DNA of 64,000 nucleotides from Luteimonas sp. FCS-9 (lineage in GTDB: Bacteria; Pseudomonadota; Gammaproteobacteria; Xanthomonadales; Xanthomonadaceae), in contig NZ_LASZ01000002.1 of NCBI RefSeq assembly GCF_001014645.1, forward strand, positions 248,001 through 312,000, in the 5' to 3' direction. This document shows positions 48,867 to 59,785 of the stretch, in pieces. The notes below the pieces were generated by a model that did no database searches, was not told the origin of the DNA, and was given only the letters and a program-made list of their open reading frames with translations. Numbering within the stretch: the stretch's first letter is position 1; every line of letters starts with the position of its first letter. The position numbers were made by a program, and so were the translations under genes.

Positions 48867-51650
48867 TCAGAAGCGCTGACGGTACTGGATGTAGGTGAAA
48901 CGTCCAGGCACGTCGTACTGCGGGTCGAACTGGTTGTACGGGGCCAGCAGCGCGAGCGGCGGATCCTTCTCGAACAGGTTGTTCGCACCCACCGAGATCG
49001 TCGCATTCCACGGTGCATTCCAGCGTACCTGCAGATCGTGGTACGTGGTCGAGGCGAGGTGGTTGCGCGGCGCTGAACCGGACGCAATGCGGCGGCCCGG
49101 ATCCGAGCAGTACTCCTCGGCACCCTCGCCCACGCTATACGCGCAGGCTTCTTCCAGGCCCGACATGTAGCGCGCGGTCCAGGTGACGCCCACATCGCCG
49201 ATCGCCCAGTCGAGCGAAGCGTTCGAACGGATGCGCCAGTAGGGATCCTGCTGCAGGTACTGGCCCTGCAGGCTCTCGGACTCGGAATCCACCGTCGCGC
49301 GACGCTCCCAGTTGGAGAGGTAGGTGCTGTCCCACGACAACGCAAACTGGCCGTAGCTGGTCTCCGGGAAACGGTACTTGACCGACAGGTCGTAGCCTTC
49401 CACCTCGTAGGACGAGAGGTTGAGCAGCGGCATGTCGATGTTGGTGACCATGTTCGGGGCGCCCGGGTACGTCGGATCGCGCGTGATCAGGCCGCAGTAG
49501 ATCGACTGCTCGGTCGCGTTGCCCGCGTAGCACTTCTCGAGGATGAAGTTCGCCTCGGGACGGGTGATCGCGTTGTCGATCTTGATCTTCCACCAGTCGA
49601 GCGAGACGTTCAGGCCCTGCGCCCAGCTCGGGCTGTACACGAAGCCCAGGGTCTTGTTCTTCGCTTCCTCGGGCTGCAGGTCGGCATTCGCCTGCCAGGT
49701 GAACGGCTCATTCGTCTGACGCAGGGCGCCATCGCCGGGCTGCTCGAAGCCTGCCGGCACACCGGCGGCCGCGCAACGCTCCCGCACGGTCGGGTTGGCG
49801 TTCAGCGGGGAGTGCGTCGAGCACGGGTCCGCGTAGGACTCGTAGGAATCCGAGTCACCCGCGTACAGGTTGTTGATGCTCGGCGCGCGGAAGCCCTCGG
49901 CGTAGTTACCGCGGATCAGCAGGTCGGAGAACGGCTTCCAGCGGAAACCCACCTTGTTGTTGGTGGTGTCGCCGAAGTTGCTGTAGTCCGAGTAACGGCT
50001 GGCGACGCTGAAGTCGAGCAGTTCGGCACCCGGCAGATCCGCCAGCACCGGGATCGACAGTTCGAGATAGACCTCGTCCAGGTCGTAGCCACCGCGGGTC
50101 GGCAACGTACCGTTGCCGGTGCTCAGGCCGGCGGCGATGAACGCGTCGGGATCGAACTGGCCGTACTCCTTACGGCGCTCGTAACCGGCGGCAAAACCGA
50201 GCGAACCGGCGGGCAGCTCCACGATCGAACCACTGAGGTTGACCGTGATGCCCTTCGACTCGACCAGGGTCGAATCGTGCGCGGTGAACGAGGTGTAGTC
50301 GAGCGCCTCCTGGCTGATCGAGCCCAGAGGCCCGAGCGGGTTGACCGGCACGCAGCCGGCGATGATGTCGCCGCCGGGCGCGCTCACACAGACCGGCACG
50401 CCGTCGCGCAGTTCGGACGGACCGTACGCATTCTCGAGATTGGCGAGGTTGAACAGGCCGTAGGTCAGGTCGTTGCTGTCGGTCTTGTCGTAGCGGTAAC
50501 CGACGTCCCAGTCGAACGTCCGCTCGCCGACCTCGAAGTAGCCTTCCAGGCCGCCGTAGAAGTGGAAGTTCTTGACGTTCTGGTTGAACGAACGACCGCC
50601 GGTCTCGCCGAAGCGGCGGTTGACCGAGATCAGGTCGCGGTCGTAGGGGTTGTACAGGCTGTCGGCGTCGAGCGTCAGGCCGGTCACCGGCATGGCAGCC
50701 AGCAACTGCTCGGAAATGCGCCCGTTATAGAGCATTTCCGTGCGCACCGAGACCGTATCGGTCAGCGAGTAGGTGCCCTGGGCAAAGAACGACTTGCGCT
50801 CCGACGGCGTCAGCAGGAAGTTGTCCGGCGACGAGTTGTAGCCGTGCGTCACGCCGTCGTAGGGCACGCGCTCACCATTGACGATGACATAACGCACATC
50901 GTCCGCAGGATCGACGAACGAGCCCGGGTAACCGGTACCGCTCTGCCCGCCGAAGTGGGGCGGACCGCCGGCGGAGATCGGGCGGTCGCCCGCCATGATC
51001 GCGTCTTCCTTCACATACGAAGCGCCGATCAGCAGAGAACCGCGGTCGCTGGACGTGCCGATGGTGGCGTCCCAGGCTTCGCGGGCGCCGTCGCCCTGGC
51101 CGAACTGGCCGTAGTACGCGCTCGCCTCGACACCTTCGAAGTCGGTGCGCGTGATGATGTTGACGACGCCGGCGATGGCATCGGAACCATAGATCGTGGA
51201 CGCGCCGTCCTTCAGCACGTCGATGCGCTCGATGATCGCCGACGGGATCGTGTTGAGGTCGACGCTGCCACCCAGACCCGAGGTCCAGCGGCGGCCGTTG
51301 ACGAGCACCAGGGTGCGCGCCTCACCGAGGTTGCGCAGGCTGATGCCGGCCGAGCCGTCACCGCCATTGTTGAACGTGCGGTTGAGCGCGGCGCCATTGG
51401 CCGACACGCGCTGCAGGACGTCCGCGACGGAGGTCCAGCCCTGCTTTTCGATCTCGGCACGGGTCATCGTGAGGACCGGCTGCGAGGTCTCGATATCGGC
51501 CTGCTTGATACGCGAACCGGTGACCTGGATGCGGTCGAGCTCGGTGGTGCCCTGCGTCTGGTCCTGCGCGCTGGCAGCGACGGGCGCGAGCGCGAACACG
51601 ATCGCCGCGGGCAGCAGGCCCTTGCGAATCGCGGGGGTGCGAAGGTTCAT
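48867..51650 (-). CDS. TonB-dependent outer-membrane receptor
   Basis: A 927-residue receptor. A signal peptide (LLPAAIVFALAPVAASAQ) is followed by a TonB-box-like start (TELDRIQVTGSRI) and the plug domain (SVADVLQRVSANGAALN.., GISLRNLGEARTLVLVNGRRW, DAIAGVVNIITR). A 22-strand barrel follows, ending YIQYRQRF with C-terminal Phe. The size and the VTGSRI plug start are typical of the large Xanthomonadaceae receptor families. GGAGAGAG precedes the ATG. An AraC-type regulator is encoded directly upstream on the same strand, which suggests substrate-specific control; the ligand is unknown. Confidence 0.93.
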   Translation of the reverse strand: MNLRTPAIRKGLLPAAIVFALAPVAASAQDQTQGTTELDRIQVTGSRIKQADIETSQPVLTMTRAEIEKQGWTSVADVLQRVSANGAALNRTFNNGGDGSAGISLRNLGEARTLVLVNGRRWTSGLGGSVDLNTIPSAIIERIDVLKDGASTIYGSDAIAGVVNIITRTDFEGVEASAYYGQFGQGDGAREAWDATIGTSSDRGSLLIGASYVKEDAIMAGDRPISAGGPPHFGGQSGTGYPGSFVDPADDVRYVIVNGERVPYDGVTHGYNSSPDNFLLTPSERKSFFAQGTYSLTDTVSVRTEMLYNGRISEQLLAAMPVTGLTLDADSLYNPYDRDLISVNRRFGETGGRSFNQNVKNFHFYGGLEGYFEVGERTFDWDVGYRYDKTDSNDLTYGLFNLANLENAYGPSELRDGVPVCVSAPGGDIIAGCVPVNPLGPLGSISQEALDYTSFTAHDSTLVESKGITVNLSGSIVELPAGSLGFAAGYERRKEYGQFDPDAFIAAGLSTGNGTLPTRGGYDLDEVYLELSIPVLADLPGAELLDFSVASRYSDYSNFGDTTNNKVGFRWKPFSDLLIRGNYAEGFRAPSINNLYAGDSDSYESYADPCSTHSPLNANPTVRERCAAAGVPAGFEQPGDGALRQTNEPFTWQANADLQPEEAKNKTLGFVYSPSWAQGLNVSLDWWKIKIDNAITRPEANFILEKCYAGNATEQSIYCGLITRDPTYPGAPNMVTNIDMPLLNLSSYEVEGYDLSVKYRFPETSYGQFALSWDSTYLSNWERRATVDSESESLQGQYLQQDPYWRIRSNASLDWAIGDVGVTWTARYMSGLEEACAYSVGEGAEEYCSDPGRRIASGSAPRNHLASTTYHDLQVRWNAPWNATISVGANNLFEKDPPLALLAPYNQFDPQYDVPGRFTYIQYRQRF

Positions 51651-51817
51651 CAAATTCTCTCTCCAGAGTGGTTGCGTTACTGACGCGTTAAGACGCCCAT
51701 CGCACGTTACGTCTGCACACTGGATTCACGCCTTGCACTGCAGGTCTTAAGGCTTTGCCGAATCTGTCTTATTCGATGAATGCGCCGTTATGATGCGACC
51801 ACTGTCACAGCGACATG

Positions 51818-52732
51818 TCATGCACTCGCGTAAAGCTCCTCGGTCGCGCCATCGATACCCGCCTGACGCCCGGCTGCGGCCCGGAACCGACTCGCCGAGG
51901 TGCCATGGTGCGCCTTGAACGCCCGCGCGAAGCTGCAGCAGTTGTCGAATCCCGTCGCGGCGGCGACCTCGCCGACCATCATCGGGGTCGTGCGCAGCAG
52001 ATGACCGGCGCGCTCGAGTCGCAGGCGCACCGACAGCGCCTGCGGGCTCTCGTCGTACAGGGCGTGGAACGCTTTGGAGAAGTACCAGCTGGAGAAGCTC
52101 GTCAGGTCGGCCAGCTCGCTGATGCGCACCACACGGTCGCTGTGGCCTTCCAGATAGAGCCTGGCGCGCTGCATGCGGCCGAACACTTGGCGCTTGCGGT
52201 TCCGCGAACGGCCGGGGCACCGGCGTGCCCGGGCCGCCAGGTCGCGCTGCATGATCGCCAGTTGCAGCAGCAGGGGCCGGACGCTCAGTCCGTCTCCACT
52301 CCCTCGCTGTGCCTCCCGCCAGAGTCGCAGCAACGCGCGAACGTCGCGCGGCGGGATCCGCCCGCGGCCTGCGTACAGGCCGCCGTCGTCGAGCGCCTGC
52401 AGTTCGTCCAGCGCCCGGGCATCGAGCGCGAGACCGATGCAGATGCCTTTCGGCCCGGTCTGGATCAACGGCGCGGATTCCTTCTCGAACGCCATCCAGT
52501 CGCCGCGCCGCATGCGGAACCGTCCCTCGCGCGACTCGATCCAGCCGTCGCCACGGACCTGGATCCAGATGCTGAAGGCGGGAGCGGTCACCTGCACGAC
52601 CCCCAGGCGCGAAGCACCCACGCATTGCGCCGATGTGGACAAAGTGTCGAACTGGAGCAGATGGCCACGCTGGGCCCAGAGTGCGGCTGACATCGCGAGA
52701 CACCCGGTGATGAAGGGGCCTCTTTGTGCCAC
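51818..52732 (-). CDS. AraC-family transcriptional regulator
   Basis: A 304-residue regulator. The N-terminal 180 residues form a ligand or cupin-like domain without recognisable detail; it contains WIQVRGDGWIESREGRFRMRRGDWMAF, a beta-barrel pattern of sensing domains. The C-terminal double HTH is LADLTSFSSWYFSKAFHALYDESPQ.. plus MMVGEVAAATGFDNCCSFARAFKAHHG, the standard AraC pair. It is 168 nt upstream of the TonB receptor on the same strand and probably controls it. Confidence 0.9.
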   Translation of the reverse strand: MAQRGPFITGCLAMSAALWAQRGHLLQFDTLSTSAQCVGASRLGVVQVTAPAFSIWIQVRGDGWIESREGRFRMRRGDWMAFEKESAPLIQTGPKGICIGLALDARALDELQALDDGGLYAGRGRIPPRDVRALLRLWREAQRGSGDGLSVRPLLLQLAIMQRDLAARARRCPGRSRNRKRQVFGRMQRARLYLEGHSDRVVRISELADLTSFSSWYFSKAFHALYDESPQALSVRLRLERAGHLLRTTPMMVGEVAAATGFDNCCSFARAFKAHHGTSASRFRAAAGRQAGIDGATEELYASA

Positions 52733-52802
52733 CCGCGCCCACGACCTGCCCGAAGCGGCGCCTAGGGTTTGCCGAATTCGCCCCGAAATTCTTCCGAAAC
52801 CG

Positions 52803-55157
52803 TCACGACGACTTTCTTTTCATGGAAATCAACCACTTGGCGATCAGGCTGGTCGGCGCGTCGCTGTCGCTGGGCACGGGCATGAGCCCGATGTCGGTGC
52901 CATCGTCGACTGCGACTGCCACCAGCCAGTCGTCGCGCAGGCTGCTGAACCCGTTCACGGCGCTCCGGTGGGACGCGTCGAGACAATCGCTGTGCGCGGG
53001 CCGCAGCCCCTCGTCTCCGAGATCGAACAGGGTCATCCGGGTCCGGCAGCCGGCGTCGCTGTCCAGGTACGACAGGCGACCCTCGGTGGTCAGCGCCCAG
53101 CTGCGATAGCGCCAGCGCGACGGCACATCCGCGCTGAGCTGGCGGGTACGGGACAGCGCGAGATCGGCGGGCGCACTCCACAGACCGTTGCCGTCGAGCC
53201 GGGTGTAGAGGACCCGCGCGTGCCGCGGATCGAATCGGACATGCGAGACGCCCTCCATTCGGCCCCGGACCCGCCAGTCGCGATCGTAGGCGACGAGCAC
53301 CGTCCGGCCCTCGCGCTCCTCCTCGATCACGAGCAGCCCGCCGCCCGCCCCGTAGACCGCCTGGACCGGGCGCGCCGCGGGCACCGGCAGCGGCGTGACC
53401 CGGCCGGACGCCGGCCCGATCTCGACGACCCCGGGGCGTCCCTGCGCATCCAGCGCCGACAGCAGCAGGCGGCGGCTGTCCGCCGACCACACCGGCGGTT
53501 GCCGCGTGTCCGGCCGCACGCCGGCGATCGGCCGCAGCGACCCGGGACGCGCGAGATCGACCCACCACAATTCGAAGCTGCCGGTGCGATCGGACGTGAA
53601 GACGAGTTGCCGGCCATCCGGCGCAGCGACGGGTTGGGTGTCGCGCCCCGAGGACGCGAACAGCGGTCGCCTCCGGCCGGTCTCGGCATCGATCCGCTGG
53701 ATCCCGAACTGCGGCTGGCGGTGCACGAACGCGACCATGTCCGCGTCGCGCGCGATCACCGGCATCTGCGCATCCTCGACCCCCAGGTCCGAGGTCGCAC
53801 CCGTCCGCAGGTCCAGCCGGTGCAGGCGCGTCTCGCTGTCGATCCGGCGACCGTAGACCAGCGCGTACCCGTCGCGCGTCCAGCTCAGCCCGCGCAGCTC
53901 GGTTCCCAGCCGGGTCAGCTGCTCGGCCTCGCCGCCGTCGATGGGAATGCGCCACAGATCGCCCAGCTGCGGGTTGCGGATGAAGGCGATCCATCTGCCA
54001 TCGGGCGAGACCTTCGGCAGATAGTCGAGATCGCCCGGGGTCGCGGAATAACGGAGGGGACGCCAGCCACCTGCCGCCGGATCCAGGTCGAGGATCCGCA
54101 GACCCGCGCCGTCCCGACTGCCGGTCATAGTGCCGAAGAGCAGTCCGCTGCCATCGGGAAGCCAGTCGAAGCTCAGCAGTTCGCTGCCGTCGCAGCGCGC
54201 GATCTCCCGCTCGCCGCCCACAGCGGTGGCGGACACGAGCAGGATCCGGCAGCCGCCGGCCGCGTCCCAGCGCGCGAACGCGATATCCCGGCCGTCGGGC
54301 GACCAGGCCGGCAGGTCGTCGCGCTCGCCGGCCCGCGGGCGCGACACCGCGCGGGGGGCGGCGCCCGAGGTCGCCTGCACCAGGATGGACGCGCCCGGCA
54401 GCGGGGTGCCGTCGGGCAGCATGCTGGCCGAATAGGCGACCATGCCGGCATCCGGCGACAGGCTCGGCGACAGCTCGAATCCGGCAGCGGACGTGACCAG
54501 CCGGTAGGGCTTGCCCGGCGCCAGCGCCGAGACGTCGTCCGTCGCGGCAAGCCGCGGACCGGGGTCGCGCGAGGCCAGCAGGACCGCGCTCACGACGCAG
54601 ATCGCCACCACGGCGAGGACCGCACCCGCCCACCACGCCTGCGTCCAGCGCCCCGGAGGCGCGGGTGCCGGCGCGGGCGTCGTGCCCGCTGGCCGTGTGG
54701 GCGCAGGCGTGTCGGAGCCGTCACGCGTGGGCTCGCCCTCTGCAGTCGTGGAGACATCCGCTGGCGCGGCCGCTGTCGAGACGGCATCGCCCGGGACCGT
54801 CACCGGCACCGTCAGGCGGTAGCCGCCCTTGGCGATCGTCTCGATGTAGCGTCGTCCCTCGGCAGCGCCGGCGCTGCCGCTGCCGAAGGCCTTGCGCAAC
54901 TGGGTGACCGCCTGGGTCAGCACGTCGTCCGTCGGAAGCGTGTCCGGCCAGGCCTCGGCCAGCAGGTCGTTGCGTGACAGGACTGCACCGGGGGTACGGG
55001 CCAGCGCCCGGAGCACCGCGGCCGCCTTGGGCGTCACGCGTATGGCGCGTCGCCCGCCGGGCATCTCGATCTCGCGGGTCGCGAAGTCCACCGTGCCGGC
55101 CCCCACGAGGAGACGCTGCGGTAGAGCGGCTTCCTCTGGGTGGGATGAACCGGTCAT
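52803..55157 (-). CDS. CadC-like membrane regulator: OmpR-type winged helix, one TM, TolB-like beta-propeller
   Basis: A 784-residue protein. Residues about 15-110 are a winged-helix DNA-binding domain: RAIRVTPKAAAVLRALARTPGAVLSRNDLLAEAWP then DVLTQAVTQLRKAFG. A Pro/Ala linker and one membrane helix follow (WWAGAVLAVVAICVVSAVLLA, about 200). The periplasmic remainder is a TolB/WD40-like propeller with repeated DGRxIAF blocks (PAWSPDGRDIAFAR, KVSPDGRWIAFIR). Such ToxR/CadC-type proteins bind DNA while anchored in the membrane and sense the periplasm. Xanthomonadaceae use them near TonB receptors or secreted enzymes. Start at 55157 (MTGSSHPEEA). Targets unknown. Confidence 0.87.
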   Translation of the reverse strand: MTGSSHPEEAALPQRLLVGAGTVDFATREIEMPGGRRAIRVTPKAAAVLRALARTPGAVLSRNDLLAEAWPDTLPTDDVLTQAVTQLRKAFGSGSAGAAEGRRYIETIAKGGYRLTVPVTVPGDAVSTAAAPADVSTTAEGEPTRDGSDTPAPTRPAGTTPAPAPAPPGRWTQAWWAGAVLAVVAICVVSAVLLASRDPGPRLAATDDVSALAPGKPYRLVTSAAGFELSPSLSPDAGMVAYSASMLPDGTPLPGASILVQATSGAAPRAVSRPRAGERDDLPAWSPDGRDIAFARWDAAGGCRILLVSATAVGGEREIARCDGSELLSFDWLPDGSGLLFGTMTGSRDGAGLRILDLDPAAGGWRPLRYSATPGDLDYLPKVSPDGRWIAFIRNPQLGDLWRIPIDGGEAEQLTRLGTELRGLSWTRDGYALVYGRRIDSETRLHRLDLRTGATSDLGVEDAQMPVIARDADMVAFVHRQPQFGIQRIDAETGRRRPLFASSGRDTQPVAAPDGRQLVFTSDRTGSFELWWVDLARPGSLRPIAGVRPDTRQPPVWSADSRRLLLSALDAQGRPGVVEIGPASGRVTPLPVPAARPVQAVYGAGGGLLVIEEEREGRTVLVAYDRDWRVRGRMEGVSHVRFDPRHARVLYTRLDGNGLWSAPADLALSRTRQLSADVPSRWRYRSWALTTEGRLSYLDSDAGCRTRMTLFDLGDEGLRPAHSDCLDASHRSAVNGFSSLRDDWLVAVAVDDGTDIGLMPVPSDSDAPTSLIAKWLISMKRKSS

Positions 55158-55290
55158 GCTGCTTCCAATACTTCTGACGCGACCTGCAAGGTCGGTGAGA
55201 TTAGCCAACGACAGCTGAACCCGGCACGATCCGGCGCCAGATCCGGCAAAGCAGCCCTGCACGATGAGCGACGGCGGCAGGCCCGGCGCC

Positions 55291-55307
55291 TAGGGTCGCT
55301 CCCAGAT
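55291..55307 (+). promoter_or_regulatory. Element shared by the two toxin genes (copy B)
   Basis: TAGGGTCG-CT-CCCAGAT, 74 nt before the ATG of the RNase-type toxin gene; identical to the block at 18631 except for the two central bases. It lies in the divergent region between this toxin and the CadC-like regulator, whose start is 134 nt away in the other direction. Confidence 0.5.
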
Positions 55308-55364
55308 GTTTCGCCCGTTGTGGCGTCCTACCCTGCCGCTTCCCGAACGACCCGGACGTGGACG

Positions 55365-56120
55365 ATGGACGTTTCCCTGGGCTGCATCGATCGCGCGGGG
55401 CCCGACCGCCCCGCCTTCGCTGCCGACGCACCGGCCGCGCAGCCGCTCGCACTGGCCGCGACCTCGCGCGATGCGCTCGATGCGCACCTCGCGGCGCTGG
55501 TCGAACGCGGCGGACTGGAGGCCTTCCTCGCCGAGACCGAGGATGCGGTCCAGCTCTCCGAACGCAGCCCGGTCTTCGCCGACGAACTCAGGCCGCTGCT
55601 CGGCGACATCCGCGACGCCCTGGCGGCGCTGCCGGACGCGACCCTGTCCCGGGTGGAGCGCGACGCGGTCGAGGCCACCGTGGCGCGGATCGACGACCAC
55701 CTCGCCGGCGTGGACGGCCCCGATGGCGCCGGCGAGGTGCCCGGCGGCGGGCTGGAGGCCCACGAGGATGTCGGCGGGCATCTGATCGAGCGCCATGTCG
55801 GCAAGAGCGAGCAATGGCTGCTCGACCGCGTGAGCCGCGAGAACATCAGCGCTGCGTCCAGCTTCCGCGACCTGCCCGAGGCCGAGCATTTCGTCTCGGC
55901 GACGATCGCCGACCACCAGGCGCGGATCGATGCCTGGGTCGATGGCGCGGGCGGCAACCGCCTGGTCGTCGACACCACGTTCGACGCCACGACCGGCATC
56001 TCGGTCAGTCGCGGCGACACCGCCGCAGTCGACGTGTTCTCCGTCCGCCTGGTCCTCGAGCGTTCCAGCCAGCTCGACATCGGCTATAGAATCGTCACCG
56101 GCTATCCCAACAAGCCCTGA
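55365..56120 (+). CDS. Small polymorphic toxin with C-terminal RNase A-like domain (CdiA-CT type)
   Basis: A 251-residue protein without signal peptide. Residues 1-130 are Ala/Asp/Glu-rich with helices (RDALDAHLAALVERGGLEAFL, ELRPLLGDIRDALAALP). The last 115 residues follow the bacterial RNase A-like toxin domain (PF18431 pattern). They contain GGHLIERHVGKS with two candidate catalytic His (139 and 144), ISAASSFRDLPEAEHFVSATIADHQARIDAW, VDTTFD, SRGDTAAVDVFSVRLVLER and the end IGYRIVTGYPNKP. In CdiA and MafB proteins this domain cuts RNA. Here it is solitary, not part of a large CdiA. An immunity gene follows 13 nt later. The secretion route is unknown. Confidence 0.82.
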   Translation: MDVSLGCIDRAGPDRPAFAADAPAAQPLALAATSRDALDAHLAALVERGGLEAFLAETEDAVQLSERSPVFADELRPLLGDIRDALAALPDATLSRVERDAVEATVARIDDHLAGVDGPDGAGEVPGGGLEAHEDVGGHLIERHVGKSEQWLLDRVSRENISAASSFRDLPEAEHFVSATIADHQARIDAWVDGAGGNRLVVDTTFDATTGISVSRGDTAAVDVFSVRLVLERSSQLDIGYRIVTGYPNKP

Positions 56121-56133
56121 GGCAGCAATCCTG

Positions 56134-56436
56134 ATGCGCGCATATCCGACACTGGAGAACTTCTTCGCGGGCTATTTCCACCAGGACTGGGCGGCCGAGC
56201 ATGACGCGCCCGAGGCTGTGGTCGCCTACTACCGCGACAGCGAGAATCCGGACCAGGTGTCCCACGCCCGCGCGGAAGCCGAGGCGCTGCTGGGCGAGCA
56301 GCTCGACGAAGCCGCACTGGGCGCGCGCATCACGGCGCTGGGCTGCGAATACGACCCCACACGCGACGGCGCCACGTGGCGCGGCTGGCTGCAGCGGCTG
56401 GCGCAGGACTTGGGCGAAGGCCGCAGCGCCGACTGA
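56134..56436 (+). CDS. Putative CdiI-type immunity protein for the RNase A-like toxin
   Basis: A 100-residue acidic protein: YPTLENFFAGYFHQDWAAEHDAPEAVVAYY. The 'P.LenffgaYfhqDw' start is the hallmark of the CdiI_2 immunity family, which pairs with RNase A-like toxins. A helical remainder (SHARAEAEALLGEQLDEAAL) follows, and the acidic charge fits binding to a basic nuclease. Start 13 nt after the toxin stop. A REP element follows the stop codon within 10 nt. Confidence 0.8.
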   Translation: MRAYPTLENFFAGYFHQDWAAEHDAPEAVVAYYRDSENPDQVSHARAEAEALLGEQLDEAALGARITALGCEYDPTRDGATWRGWLQRLAQDLGEGRSAD

Positions 56437-56444
56437 TCCGCCGT

Positions 56445-56512
56445 GTAGGAGCGCGCTCGCGCGCGATGTCGCTCGACCGGCAACGGTTCTTCGCGCGCAA
56501 GCGCGCTCCTAC
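56445..56512. repeat. REP-type palindromic element, copy 3
   Basis: The left arm (56445-56466) is identical to the arms at 11967 and 33122. The right arm (56491-56512) differs from a perfect complement by one base (A for G in the CG run). Spacer 24 nt. It lies directly after the immunity gene and before the terminator of the convergent DUF4136 gene. Confidence 0.92.
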
Positions 56513-56520
56513 ACAGCCAC

Positions 56521-56547
56521 AAAAAAGCGGGCCCTGAGGCCCGCTTT
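56521..56547 (-). terminator. Terminator of the DUF4136 lipoprotein gene
   Basis: On the minus strand AAAGCGGGCC / GGCCCGCTTT with a 4-nt loop continues into TTTTTT (56521-56526 read A on the + strand). 23 nt after the stop. Confidence 0.92.
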
Positions 56548-56569
56548 CCGGCAACGGGATGAATCGCGC

Positions 56570-57166
56570 TTACAGCGCCTGCCCGCGTGCGCCCGCCTGA
56601 TGCGGATAGTTCGCGAAGATCTCCGCGATCGTCGAGTAAATCCGCGCTTCGCGCTGCTCCGGCTTGAGGTTGGCGACCCGGCCGACCGCGATGCCCTCCC
56701 ACACCAGCCGCTTCTGGCGGGCATCGACGAGATCCACGTTCATCGTGCCCTCGGTGTAGCGGTAGACACTGGTGCGCTCGTTCCAGTACGGCACCGCGAA
56801 GTAGCCGCGATGGCGGTAGCTGTAATAGTAGGCATAGTCGACCGTCGGGTAGCTGCTGACGTCGGTGCGGCGTTCCATGTAGGCGTTGATGTTGACCCAC
56901 AGGTCCGGGTTGGTCTCGCTGTAGCGGTAGCCGCGGCGCTCCATCTCGGCGCGGACGGCCGCCTTGGTGACTTCGCTGGTCTGGGTCTCGTAGCCGTCCT
57001 TCTCGATCGCCAGCGGCGAATAGAACGACCAGGTGCGGTAGGCCGAGAAATCCGCGCGCGGGTCGGCCTCGGTGGTGATGCGGGGGCCGGTCGCGCAACC
57101 GGCGAGCAGCGCGAGGCCGCACAGCGCCACGAGCCAGGCGGCGACGCGGGACGTCGAGGTCTTCAT
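56570..57166 (-). CDS. DUF4136 lipoprotein
   Basis: A 198-residue lipoprotein: lipobox ALLAGC in MKTSTSRVAAWLVALCGLALLAGC. The mature part has the DUF4136 pattern 'd..adFs.Y+Tw.f': ADPRADFSAYRTWSFYSP, then VRAEMERRGYRYSETNPDLWVNINAY, a Tyr-rich stretch (VDYAYYYSYRHRGYF), and NVDLVDARQKRLVWEGIAVG. Function unknown. GGGAG lies 9 nt upstream of the chosen ATG (57166). Confidence 0.87.
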   Translation of the reverse strand: MKTSTSRVAAWLVALCGLALLAGCATGPRITTEADPRADFSAYRTWSFYSPLAIEKDGYETQTSEVTKAAVRAEMERRGYRYSETNPDLWVNINAYMERRTDVSSYPTVDYAYYYSYRHRGYFAVPYWNERTSVYRYTEGTMNVDLVDARQKRLVWEGIAVGRVANLKPEQREARIYSTIAEIFANYPHQAGARGQAL

Positions 57167-57293
57167 CTTCGGATCTCCCTGTGGATCGCCGGATCGTGAC
57201 GGCACGTCCCGATACCGGTCCTGAACATACGCGGCGCGACGTGGAGCGGACGCGACGGCCGGACGAACGGTTCATCCGGCCGCCGCCTGCGGA

Positions 57294-59386
<2,093 letters not shown>

Positions 59387-59550
59387 GGGGCCGATTAGAC
59401 CACGAAGCCGGTGGGCTCCCAAGGGGCGCCGCAACAGCGGCGCACCGCCCGGATTCGAATTGCGCTCGGCGCACGGCGGGTTTTCCGGCATCGCGATCGT
59501 TTCGCCGAAAACCGTTGACAGCGCGCGCGGCGGCGTGGTGTCCTGCGGCC

Positions 59551-59700
59551 ATGATGCATCGCACCAACGCCCGCACCGCCCCGACGACCGCCCCCCGCGC
59601 GGTCGTGGGCGCATGCGCGGCGTCGGGCATCACGACGATCGTCGGCATTACCGGCACCGGTACCACCGGGACCGGGATGTGGACGCGCGCCGCCAGTTGA
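59551..59700 (+). CDS. thrL: thr operon leader peptide
   Basis: A 49-residue peptide with 12 Thr and 3 Ile. The Thr/Ile cluster is at the end (GITTIVGITGTGTTGTGMW, residues 26-44), followed by stop 59698-59700, 86 nt before thrA. This is the hallmark of a threonine attenuator leader: scarce Thr-tRNA stalls the ribosome there. ATG ATG at 59551/59554 opens the frame. No Shine-Dalgarno is visible, and a possible TTGACA (59515-59520) would place the message start close to the ATG. It could thus be leaderless, or start at the GTG at 59605. Confidence 0.72.
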   Translation: MMHRTNARTAPTTAPRAVVGACAASGITTIVGITGTGTTGTGMWTRAAS

Positions 59701-59785
59701 CCTGACCGCCCGCTCCGCATCCCGACCCGGGATGCGGACGCCACGTCCCGCCCCGACCGGATGCGGAGCCCCTTCGAGGAGCTCC
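59674..59785 (+). promoter_or_regulatory. thr attenuator region with three competing pairing segments
   Basis: One segment, TCCGCATCCC (59714-59723), can pair with three others: GGGATGTGGA inside the leader frame (59674-59683, one G-U pair), GGGATGCGGA (59729-59738) and GGATGCGGA (59759-59767). The last segment's GGAGC (59765-59769) can also pair with GCTCC (59781-59785), enclosing the thrA Shine-Dalgarno GAGGAG (59776-59781). No clear T tract follows, so control at translation is possible. Pairings are by eye. Confidence 0.55.

Noticed and set aside
52755..52780. CTAGGGTTTGCCG as another copy of the toxin-gene element
   Set aside because: Only TAGGGT matches; the CCCAGAT half is missing and the distance to the AraC start (about 36 nt) differs.
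59440..59475. ATTCGAAT resembling a tRNA T-loop
   Set aside because: The flanking bases do not form a T-arm stem on either strand and no acceptor or anticodon arm is present.
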